64,000 nucleotides of DNA from Cryptomeria japonica. Taxonomy: Eukaryota; Streptophyta; Pinopsida; Cupressales; Cupressaceae. The stretch is taken from NCBI RefSeq assembly GCF_030272615.1, contig NC_081409.1, forward strand, positions 207,929,190 to 207,993,189. Reading direction: 5' to 3'. The notes below the pieces were generated by a model. It was not told where the DNA came from. It did not search any database and worked only from the letters and a program-made list of their open reading frames with translations. The position numbers and the translations under genes were made by a program. This document shows, one piece after another, positions 23,451 through 32,556 of the stretch (its first letter is position 1; every line of letters starts with the position of its first letter).

Positions 23451-24300
23451 AGCACCAAAATGAAAAAATACAAGATAGAGAGAAGCACAATCACACAAAA
23501 CACCCCCCCAAAATACTCAATCAAGAAATCCCCCAAAAATGGTGATTTTGGCACTTTATACTTAGTGCATATACAATGGGCCACTTGCAAAACAAGGCAA
23601 AGTGGACTTCTGATTTCAATTTACAACTTCTTAAAATGAGATCTAAGAGATTTCAACAAATACTACTAGTGATCTAAACTGAGATCCAAGCAAAATGCAA
23701 GTACCAAATATGCCAAAAATGGTCAAATACAGAAAGTACAATTTCTACTTAAAATCACTATAAACTGATGGCAGGTTATGAAAGTAGATGAAAAAATATG
23801 CACTTTAAATAAAAATGGCACCTGAAAAGGAGTCCATATGAGCCTAAACGAAGCCTCCAAAGTTGTAAAAATCGGGATTTCGCGATTTCCAAAAAACCTG
23901 TATCCAAAAATCAAAAAAATTCTGCACCACTGTACAGATCACGAAATTCTACCCCAAAACAAAAAAAAAATTGCTCGGAAAAACGAGTCCGTATGAGTGA
24001 GATATCGCTATTTGATAATTGCCTGCAAAATTATAATTTCTGGAAAATTTCCGCCGCAACGTCAAACTTTAAATGCCTCTAGATTTGGCCTCTAAAGTCC
24101 GATTTGGATGAAACAAAAGGCAAAACCGACTTTCTTGGTCCTCCTCAATCCAATGGTAACCTCAGATTTGACCCATCAAGCTTCAATAAAAACCTGCAAT
24201 AGAAAGTTCCAAAATACACAATACCAAATAGCATCAATTTCTCTCAATTAGCAAACCAATGACACTGTAATGGCTCTGATACCATGTGAGACATGGACCA

Positions 24301-24312
24301 GCTCTGATACCA
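24301..24312 (-). promoter_or_regulatory. L2 primer-binding site
   Basis: GCTCTGATACCA on the plus strand is the complement of TGGTATCAGAGC and abuts the LTR. The same 19-base block, including the first LTR bases, also occurs at 24273-24291, so the site is duplicated. Confidence 0.85.
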
Positions 24313-24777
24313 TGTGAGATTTTGCCAAGATCAAGAGGCAATGGAAAGCACAAATAAGAGAGACAAAATATATGATGGAAATAAACTGTATTCTATCAAG
24401 ACGAAAATACTGATCAACTGGATCATCAATCGATGTTACATACAATGAATATGAGCCTGCTTATATAGGCAAGGCTATATGGATATGTGAGCACACAAAC
24501 ATGACATGTGGCTTAATAAGAAACAAGGGTAGGTAAGAAATAGGTGTGGGTAGGTAGGAGAAACAATATAATATTCCACATGAGGTGGATCACCCACTAA
24601 ATGTGGAGTGTAACAACAAGATCACACCAAAAAAGGTGAAAATTCTCCTACACACACTATCCCAATGTGGCACAAACACCCAAGTGTCTCATATCCAAAC
24701 TCCTATGAAATGCATTTCCTAAGTAAACTTAAGTAAGGTGTAATAATATCCAAGATGAATAATTATTTACACCAACA
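24313..24777 (-). repeat. L2 5' LTR
   Basis: 465 bp, the same length as the other LTR. Minus-strand TATATAAG at 24470-24477 is a good TATA box for the minus-strand transcript. Confidence 0.9.
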
Positions 24778-25875
24778 CTAGTGAACATTATCATGGTCTA
24801 AAATGTGTTTGTATCAAATATGTTTCAGATGGTTATGTTGACTATTATAAAATATTTCTGGCAGTTTGATTTCAAATTTCCAATTGATTAGATGGTTGTT
24901 CATGAGCAACATTGTTGTCTATGATCTTTTATGATGTTGTTTCAGGAGTATGCCAAGGAATGCGCTACTTTTCTAGTCTTGATATTTCTTTAAGGATGTT
25001 GTGGATCAATTGTTATTATTCCTAAGGTGTTGTGCTTCTTTTGTGGTGGATTGCTTATTCTATTTTTGGGTTTGGATTAAGTTGTGCTTGTGTATAGAAG
25101 ATTGGTATGAAACAGTTTATGTGTTTTGGTCCGAGCAGTTGTGTGTAAAGTGTTTTTGTTGATAATTGGAAGGTGTGTCAACCTAGTGTGAACATTCACA
25201 CATCTCCTTTATCTTTCACATGAATTGATTTTGGGTCAATGTTATATACACGTTACACTTTTCTTTTAGCTGACCTAGTAGAGACTATTGTTGATCTGGA
25301 TGGTATATATGCGTTAGATTGGTTTTGTAATGTAGAACATGTGACATAGGGATGAGATAGTGAGATGTGTAGATTGAATATGATGCAAAGTTGAAGTGAA
25401 TTAGAGGTTTGGAAGTTTTTTAGAGTAGTCAGATGGGTATTAACTTATGAACTATTATCCACATTTTGATAAATGCTATTGCTTATGTAGTTCGGTCTAC
25501 TTTCTCATATTGTATATGGACAAATGTTTTGTATCTTGCCCTGAAGAAGTGATCTTCAGCTGTACAAGTCCTTATCTTGTATTTTTCCTAAGGTTGTGTG
25601 CCTTACTTTGTAAGTCTGAAGCATTGAGCTCCCTGGTTAGTGGCCTAAAATATCGTAAATAGTTTATATATTGCGAGTTTGATTCTCACCATGATTTTTC
25701 TGAATTTGGTTTTTCCACATAAAATTTTTGGTGTTCTTGTGTAGATGCATTTGTTATTTCAGTTATTTGCTATCATACAAATATGATTGGATCGATGTTA
25801 TGTTTAATGTGATGAATTTTTAGTATATGTTGATTTTACACCCCCCACTTCTCAGCATCCAACAGTGTTCAACAA

Positions 25876-25888
25876 TTGGTATTAGAGC
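25876..25888 (+). promoter_or_regulatory. L1 primer-binding site
   Basis: TTGGTATTAGAGC, one base after the LTR end; a variant of the TGGTATCAGAGC plant primer site. Confidence 0.7.
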
Positions 25889-25935
25889 TTTGGTTCCTAA
25901 ATAGACAACTTAACCATTGATGTAGATCTAGGATT

Positions 25936-27014
25936 TTGAACACTGTGTTTGGAGAAGAATTGCATGACATGGATGTCATGGATCAAAGTGATTGCAATGA
26001 CGTTGATGGCATTGTTGACATGGAAGGTGAAGTGAGATCTGCACTAGTAGACTTGGATGATAGCAGAGAAAATCATAAGAAGGCAGTTGAAAAGATCTCT
26101 TATCTAAGAAGCCTGTTTGAGAAAGGAAAGAAGGCCATTGATGAATTTGAAACAATACTTGATGAAAAAACTAAAGAATGTTCAATACTTGAAGAAGAAA
26201 TAGTTAGACTTAAGAAGGGACTAAAATATGCAAATGATCAAATCGATAAGGATTGAAACTCAAAAGTGGCAGTGAAGTGCTAGGTGTTATTCCCAGCTCT
26301 CAAGAACAAAGTAAAGACAAAAGTGGACTTGGCTTTGAAGATGGTGAGTGTTCAAAGATACACAAGGGTAAGGACAAGGTAAAGGATAATTTGAAAAACT
26401 CTAACAAAGATCAAAATAATTTTATTTCAAACCAAAGCTTTAGAAACTCAATAAATGTCTGGAGACCTCCTCCTATTGTTTCCAAGTATTGTTCTTTTAA
26501 TGGTAACTATTTTTCATGCAATAGATTTAGACACATAGCTGATGAATGCACAAATCAAATAAAAAATTAATCTTTTAATGAAAATTGTCACTACTATAAT
26601 AAGTTTGATCATAAAGAAAGTGAGTGCAGAAGTAGGTTGAGTTGAAGTAGGAATGAAAATTTAGGTTTTAGTAGAGATGTTCAATCTTTCAATGTATATT
26701 GTTATGTTTGCAATGTCTATGGGCACAAAGATGTTGAATGTAGGACAAATAGGAGATTAAAAAATAAGAGAATGAATGGCAATGAATCTCAGAGAGGTCT
26801 AGCATGCCACAACTATAATAAAATAGGACATATTATGAAACATTGCAGAAGCAGAATTGAGAATTCTAATGGTCTAGAAAGGAAAATTGATATGAATGAG
26901 GAGAAGGATAAAATGAAGATGACATGGGTGAAGAAATCAAATGATAAGGTTGAAGAAAATATTGAAGATGGATTTGTGCCTTCTGTGGGTGTTGACCCTT
27001 CTTCCAATAAATAG
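25936..27014 (+). pseudogene. L1 gag-like protein with coiled coil and four tandem zinc knuckles
   Basis: 25936-26256 encodes an acidic coiled-coil segment (KKAVEKISYLRSLFEKGKKA ... LEEEIVRLKKGLKYANDQI). The frame then shifts and continues 26253-27014 with a stop near 26643. Four CCHC-like knuckles follow: YFSCNRFRHIADEC, CHYYNKFDHKESEC, CYVCNVYGHKDVEC and CHNYNKIGHIMKHC. Only the third keeps all ligands; each of the others has one Cys replaced by Tyr. Knuckles of this kind bind RNA in retroelement gag. The reading ends before the purine-rich line GGTCTAAGGGGGAGAG near 27030. Confidence 0.6.
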
Positions 27015-27075
27015 CTTAGACAACATGGTCTAAGGGGGAGAGCTTAACGCAGTTTTTTTTCCCCCTCTTGTTTCA

Positions 27076-28719
27076 GTGTTGAGTTGTTCTCAACATGGAA
27101 GATGTTTGAAAGATATTTCCAATGGTTTTTTAGCAAGTTTGGTGATCTTTTTTTTTTTTTGTTTCAAGTGTATAGTGTATCAACTTTTTGAGGAAACCCT
27201 AAGTGGGGATTATATATTACTTTTAAAAATTCATTTATGCAAATGCGATCAAGGAACTAATAAGTGCGAAGTAGAGAAAATGAGTTCAATCGAAGGTAAT
27301 TTTTTGTTTGTGAACTTTCAAATGGAAAATTCTAAGATTATCAGTGTTCATAGTGAGGCTAGGCCTACTTTCAAATTTTGTCCCTTTATTCTAATGATTA
27401 GCGACACTATTGGCCCTTTCTCTATTGTTCCTGATAAATTTTTATATAAAGAATATGTTTGTAGCTACATTCATGTTTCTATGGAAGAGTATAATCATAG
27501 TAAGATTTGTAATTTCAAAAGAATTCATCTAGTTAATGGTGCACAGAGGTTTAAGATAGATTATGCCAATCTAGGGTACAAGGGTTTGGACGCTTGGAGC
27601 AATTTTTCTATATTTTGTGATGAAGACATAATTAAGGTTGTACTAAGAAGAATTAATGAATAAATATGGTTATATTGACCATACTTGATTTCTAAGGATG
27701 CCCTAAGGGTTGTGATCAGATTATGTTTGTCTGGAAACGTATCCGCTTTGAAGTTAGTGAAGAATGAAGAGGTGAATAGGTTAGCTGGTGTTGTATCTGA
27801 GAAGAGAGCCCTTCAGATTGATAGCATTATTGATTTAGGAGTTAGATATGTGACTATGGGAATTTTAGACAAGGTGTATTACAAAAATCGAGAAGGTTCA
27901 TCTTCCTCTACGACACTCTTTGTGGCCTATTAGATGGTGAAAGAAAATGCAGATTATGATTTATGTGAGTTGTTGAGGCATCAGTTGTTGGACAACCTCT
28001 AGTTGATGAAGGATGAGATGTACCCCTTCTAGTATGGATCTCTTATTGTTTTCTTGGTTTTCTACTTTCTTAATGCTTTCCTCAAAATGAAGAATGTCAT
28101 ATGGAGAAATGCTATAACTCTTGGAGCTCAAATTAAGGAATATATGGATAGTTTGAATGATAGCGATGATGTTTGTCATAAGTTATTTGTGGATCTTCGA
28201 GAAGAGATGGTTATGAGGAATCAAATTTCCCGAAAGGTTGTGGAATGGTATAAGGATGATATTACTTTATTAGTTGATAAGGATAATTATTTTATTAAAG
28301 CTATTGTTCTGAGGACTTCGTGGGTGACTAGGCTTCCCTATGAGGTGATTGAAGATGAGTGTATGAGCATTGCAAAGATAATTCTTAAAATGCCTAAAGA
28401 TTTGGATGAAGAGAGATTCGAGACATATGATGAGACTGTGGGGATGTTTGGTAGAAATAAAGTCAATAAAGTTGAGGCTATATCAAAAGGTAAAAGATCT
28501 AGGAAATTATTTGTAGAGGCTTCTTCCTTTGTTTCTAAGGTGTTGAAATCTGAGCATGTAAGTTTGAGGATAATGGAATGTGCAGAAGTTGTAATTGTAG
28601 AGAGTGATGAAGAAGAACCAAAAAGGGTTGGAGTGCCGAAGGATTTTGTGATAGAAGAAAAATTGGTTGTTTCTTTTATTCTGTCTGAGGAATGTTCTTT
28701 TGATGTGTGCTTGAGCTGA
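27076..28719 (+). pseudogene. L1 unknown ORF, about 548 codons with five stops
   Basis: One frame carries protein-like sequence from 27076 to 28719, broken by stops near 27661, 27676, 27931, 28003 and 28033. Text includes YANLGYKGLDAWSNFSIF, LISKDALRVVIRLCLSGN, ENADYDLCELLRHQLLDNL and VIWRNAITLGAQIKEYM. I do not recognise a domain; no RT, integrase, RNase H or protease motif is seen. It may be an accessory protein or a captured host gene. The similar setting of the unknown ORF at 1189-2997 is noted, but I see no clear homology. Confidence 0.45.
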
Positions 28720-28892
28720 TTGGGTGACCAAATAGACTGAATAATGTTGGTGAGTTATATCTTACTATTCTGTCATATGATGAAGATATTATTGAACAAG
28801 AATTTGTGACATGTTTTCTCTGAAACAATTTTATTCCTAATAATATTGTTGATGTTCTTCCTGAAGTGTTGGTAGAATTGTTGATTGAGTGA

Positions 28893-29370
28893 ATGAATTC
28901 AATTGGAAAAGATGACTGTGGTTCAAATGAACCATGTACTGAAATGAATTTGCCGGATAAGATGACAAAGAAGTGTCTAAGGGAACATCATGATCTTCAG
29001 CATAATCATATTGGTTTCAGGAAGATGATGGATAATATTTCTTGGTTGTATTGGTATTGTTTATGGTGGCTTGTTTCTACAAATAATTTTAAAGATGAGA
29101 TAGACTCAATTGAGTCTCACCTTACTAAATTGGCTCAGTCATTCGATATCTACAAATATGCTAATGGTACTATGAGATCTAAGGTTAAGAATATCCATTC
29201 CCAGTTGTCCCTATGAAAAAATAAAAGAGAAGAATATTTGAGATTGTCCTATGGAATTAAGGATGCTATGGAATTACGTCTATCTATATTTATTAGATTA
29301 TTGGCAGAAGCAAAAAAGGTAGAAAAAAGTGTAATCAATGTTAATCAAAGAGTTCCATTCTTGAAGTGTA
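28893..29370 (+). pseudogene. L1 helical tail ORF
   Basis: 28893-29216 encodes a 107-residue piece ending DEIDSIESHLTKLAQSFDIY, and the sequence beyond the stop stays Lys/Glu/Leu rich. It lies about 170 bases after the unknown ORF in another frame, so it may be that protein's coiled-coil C terminus. Confidence 0.35.
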
Positions 29371-29682
29371 AATAAAATAATTCCATGATTGAAGTGCAAA
29401 TTTGTGTATTGAATGTGAATGTCAGAGAAAATTTTGTCTGCTACTATTCAAGCATGAAACTCTTTTGTTGTGGGATTGAAGATAAAATTCAAGGATATTT
29501 GGCCCAGTAATGTTTGACTAGCATGTTATTCGTTTTTGAATATTCTTGTTAGGGGGAGTTATAGTTTTGATGTCTACTTTTGGCTAATAGAGTTACCCTT
29601 TGTCTTTGATGTTAAAGGGGGAGAGATCTTGTTGATAGAGCTAGATAATTTTTGAGGAGAAATATTTTTGTTTTGCCATTAA
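29371..29682. other. L1 3' internal non-coding stretch
   Basis: No gene. It contains the CCCTTTGTCTTTGATGTTAA segment followed by a G-run near 29590-29625, also seen before the L0 LTR. Confidence 0.4.
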
Positions 29683-29698
29683 TGACAAAGGGGAAGAT
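29683..29698 (+). promoter_or_regulatory. L1 polypurine tract
   Basis: GACAAAGGGGAAGAT ends next to the TG of the 3' LTR. Confidence 0.7.
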
Positions 29699-30539
29699 TG
29701 TTACACATATATGTCTTTGACGTCAAGCCAATTAGTGTGATCCAAATGTTGTTGTTGTTGATTTGGATGTATTGTGACGATTAGTATTGATGTATTGTGG
29801 GTTGATAGTGTTGATGGTTCGTGGATCAGAAGTAATGTATAACAGAAGTGTATGGTGCAGTATGTCGTTTCACAGTTTATTTTGGTTTATGTTTTTGATG
29901 TTTGGTTGTTGGTCTGAATTTCTATCTAACTGGTTATATGCGACAAAGTTATTTGTAGATTGATGTTGTTCCTTCTGGATGAATTATTATAATGACATGA
30001 GGTATTTTTGGAGGATTAATGTTCTTTGTTTGGTTTGAAAGTGATGTTGTTATAACTATTGACTTTTTTGGTGAACAATATCATAGTTTGGAATGGATGT
30101 TTTTACCAGATATGTTTTAGATGGTTATGTTGACTATTGCAAAATATTTTTGGTAATTTGATTTCATATTTCCAATTGATTAGATGATTGTTCATGAGAG
30201 AAATTGCTATCTATGATATATTTTGATGTTGCTTCAGGAGTATGCAGAGGAATGCACTGCTTTCATTGTCTTGATATTGCTTTTAGGATGTTGTGGATTA
30301 GTTGTTATTATTCTTAAGGTGTTGTGATTTTTTTGTGGTGGATTGCTTATTCTATTTTTGGGTCTAAATTAAGTTGTGCTTGTGTATAGTAGATTGGTAT
30401 GAAATAATTTATGTGTTTTGGTTTGAGCAGTTGTGTTTAAAGTATTTTTGGTGATAATTGGAAGGTGTGTTGACTTGGTGTGAACCTTCATGTCTTCTTT
30501 ACCTTCGACATGAATTTTTTTTGGGTTGATGCTATATAA

Positions 30540-30544
30540 CCTAG
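30540..30544. repeat. Target-site duplication of the Tat element (CCTAG, second copy 46863-46867)
   Basis: CCTAG flanks both outer LTR ends exactly. Confidence 0.95.
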
Positions 30545-31319
30545 TGTATATGGTGAAAATGGATAGCAATAAACAACAATATTGAAAGACTAAAATGGAT
30601 TCAACCACCAAACCCTAGCCTAACAATGAACAAAGATCCACCATAACATATGAAGATAACCTAAGACAATGCAAAATAACTCAAAAATCACAAAGATTAT
30701 ACCATCACATGTCCACTAGGGTTTTGATCTCCATTCTTCCTATCTCCATTGATCTTGTTTGATATGCTTGCTCTCAGATTTTTGTATGCACAAGAGCTCA
30801 ACAAAGAACGGAATGTGGTTGCAAGTAGGATCGTAGTGTAGCCAAGTACTCCAAAATTAGTCATTAGGGTTTGGTAATGAAGAAAGCATCTCCTTAAATA
30901 GAAGACACAATAAGAAATGGAGGGTTAAGATTGAGAGGTGTAAAAAGAGAGGTCGGCTAGGATTAGAGGGTAGGTATAAGAAATACCAAAATAATGAAAG
31001 AGGTAGGTAGTGTAGGAAATAAGAGATGAATGACATGTGTCATGTGTAGAAAAAGATAATGAATTAATTAAATAAATAAAGATTTATTTAATTAATAGAA
31101 GAAGTAGGACAATTAAATAAATAAAATATTTATTTAATTTAGGAAAGGGATAATTTAAATAAATAAATGTATTTATTTAAATGAGAAATAAGGCTAGAAG
31201 AGGATAAATGAATTAATTAAATAAATAAAGATGTATTTAATTAATAGAAGAATTAGGCTTAGATAATTAAATAAATAAAATATTTATTTAATTAGACATG
31301 ACAATTTTGGGTGTCTACA
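30545..31319 (-). repeat. Tat element 3' LTR
   Basis: 775 bp, plus-strand start TGTATATGGTG, end GGGTGTCTACA. At 31056-31294 there are five AT-rich palindromes in series built on AATTAAATAAATAAA and TTTATTTAATT. Minus-strand TATTTAAGGA at about 30891-30900 is a TATA-like element. Confidence 0.95.
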
Positions 31320-31334
31320 TTTTGCCCCTCTTTG
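31320..31334 (-). promoter_or_regulatory. Tat element polypurine tract
   Basis: The minus strand reads AAAGAGGGGCAAA next to the LTR start TGTAGACACCC. Confidence 0.85.
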
Positions 31335-31663
31335 AGACAATGCGGCTTGTCGCGTTGTTTCAAAGAAGATAAGATGAACTGATACAGAGTTGCCCCAGGA
31401 TGGGAATGATATGCCCCCTCGAGAGATTGGAGGAAAAAGTCTGGAAAGATTGCAGACAATCTCTCGATAAGAAAGATGGGATAGAATGGACTGGTTGGAT
31501 AAAGTGACAAAGTCACGGGATGAGGAAGACTGACTCGGGAAATGAGGGCGAGGGCTAGGGTAGGCTATAAGATAGACCACGGGCAAAAGACATCCTCATT
31601 GTCATTCACACCCTTACGAGATCACAGTGCAGAGTGAGAAAAGAGCAGCAGCAGTCAGCAGCG

Positions 31664-31729
31664 ATGGCATTCGTTCATAGATTCGACCGTGTCTGCCGAT
31701 TCCAGCGACCAGCCGATGCAGGAGAGCCA
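31664..31729 (+). CDS. PMD gene exon 1 (predicted)
   Basis: ATG at 31664 opens 22 codons (MAFVHRFDRVCRFQRPADAG then EP), ending in a strong splice donor, CCA|GTAAGTACC, at 31729/31730. Joining this to an acceptor at 32556 keeps frame (phase 0) with the PMD ORF. It lies on the strand opposite to gag-pol, about 345 bases inside the LTR. The call rests on the match of donor, acceptor and phase; no transcript evidence is available. Confidence 0.6.
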
Positions 31730-31849
31730 GTAAGTACCCGAAAACCTCCTCGTACTTTCACGCATTTCGAGTTTTGTCATAAATGCATGTTTTAGGAGCA
31801 ATAAATGCGCTAGAAATAGGGTAGTTTAAAAGTGCAAAAACGCGCAACC

Positions 31850-32160
31850 GCGTCTGTGTCAGCGCCAGGCGCGTCTGTGTCCAACAGGCGCGTCTGTGTC
31901 GGGTCCAGGCGCGTCTGTGCCTGGAACCGCGTTTGTGTTGAATGCGGACGCGTTTGTGAAATGTAGTAGCGTCTGTGCTTTTGAATAGCGTTTATGTCAT
32001 GCAGGGACGTCTGTGTTCCCTGGTCGCGTCTGTGTCTGGCATAGGCACGTTTGTGTTCAGAAAGCGCGTCTATGTTGCAGAGGCGCGTTTATGCAATCTA
32101 TAAGCGCGTTTATGAGTTAAAAGCGCGTGTGTGTTGAAAAAGTGCGTTTGTGTGTTTAAA
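31850..32160 (+). repeat. GCGTCTGTG motif array, about 16 copies
   Basis: Copies of GCGTCTGTG or close variants (GCGTTTGTG, GCGTTTATG) recur about every 17-21 bases, with unrelated spacers. The motif reads forward on the strand that is sense for the PMD gene. Confidence 0.9.
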
Positions 32161-32186
32161 TGCATGGTTTTAGTCCTTTAGGTCAA

Positions 32187-32523
32187 ATCGGCAGTTCTGT
32201 GATGAACATACGCTGTCGATTGGATAAGCTGCTGAGAGGATACACTCAAGCAGGTCCTCTAGGAAGATTAGGATAGATCAAGGCACTTTGTGATGAACAG
32301 GGAGCACCAGGATATGCAGCACTTTGTGATGAACAGGGAGTGCGAATGTGAGTGACACTTTGTGATGAACAGGGAATGTCACACACGTAGTACTTTGTGA
32401 TGAACAGTGAGCACTACTAGGATAAATAGCAACACTTTGTGATGAACAGTGAGTGTCACTAGGGTAGATAGCCATATGCATTTGGGTAGCAAGTAGCATT
32501 TTGTGATAAACAGTGAATGCCAC
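32187..32523 (+). repeat. Cluster of seven hairpins around TGTGATGAACA
   Basis: The core TGTGATGAACA (last copy TGTGATAAACA) starts at 32198, 32289, 32325, 32361, 32396, 32438 and 32502. Six of the seven are flanked by different but self-complementary arms, such as ATCGGCAG/CTGTCGAT, GCACT/AGTGC, GTGACA/TGTCAC, ACACT/AGTGT and GCATT/AATGC. TGT and ACA inside the core can also pair around GATGA. Confidence 0.8.
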
Positions 32524-32556
32524 GATAACTGACAAGATTGATTTGCTTGACTGCAG

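Larger units (their letters stand above)
20547..24777 (-). mobile_element. L2, non-autonomous Copia element with gag and protease only
   Basis: It has two 465-bp LTRs, a Copia primer site on the minus strand, a purine tract and a CTAGT duplication. About 11 LTR differences by eye (about 2.4%). Coding order on the minus strand is gag, CCHC knuckle, protease, then a long acidic tail; no integrase, RT or RNase H is present in the 3.3 kb interior. It must have been mobilised in trans. Confidence 0.9.
20126..25874 (+). repeat. L1 5' LTR, interrupted by L2
   Basis: Pieces 20126-20546 and 24783-25874 make an LTR of about 1.5 kb once L2 and one target duplication are removed. Homology with the 3' LTR is visible at both ends and on both sides of the insertion. 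Confidence 0.75.
31730..32556 (+). other. Predicted 827-bp intron of the PMD gene
   Basis: Starts GTAAGTACCC and ends TTGCTTGACTGCAG. It carries the GCGTCTGTG array (31850-32160) and the TGTGATGAACA hairpin cluster (32187-32523). Because it is antisense to the genomic RNA, splicing of the element transcript would not remove it. Confidence 0.6.

Noticed and set aside
31850-32160. CRISPR array
   Set aside because: The repeated word is only about 9 bases with variable 8-12 base spacers in plant retroelement DNA; no cas genes.
32187-32523. Box C/D snoRNA cluster, because GTGATGA matches box C
   Set aside because: No CTGA box D sits at the right place before the closing stem in the copies, and the hairpins are too short for guide regions.
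32278-32535. Minus ORF with repeated PVHHKV peptide
   Set aside because: It is the reverse complement of the TGTGATGAACA hairpins; copy spacing is not kept to multiples of three, so the peptide repeat is a by-product.
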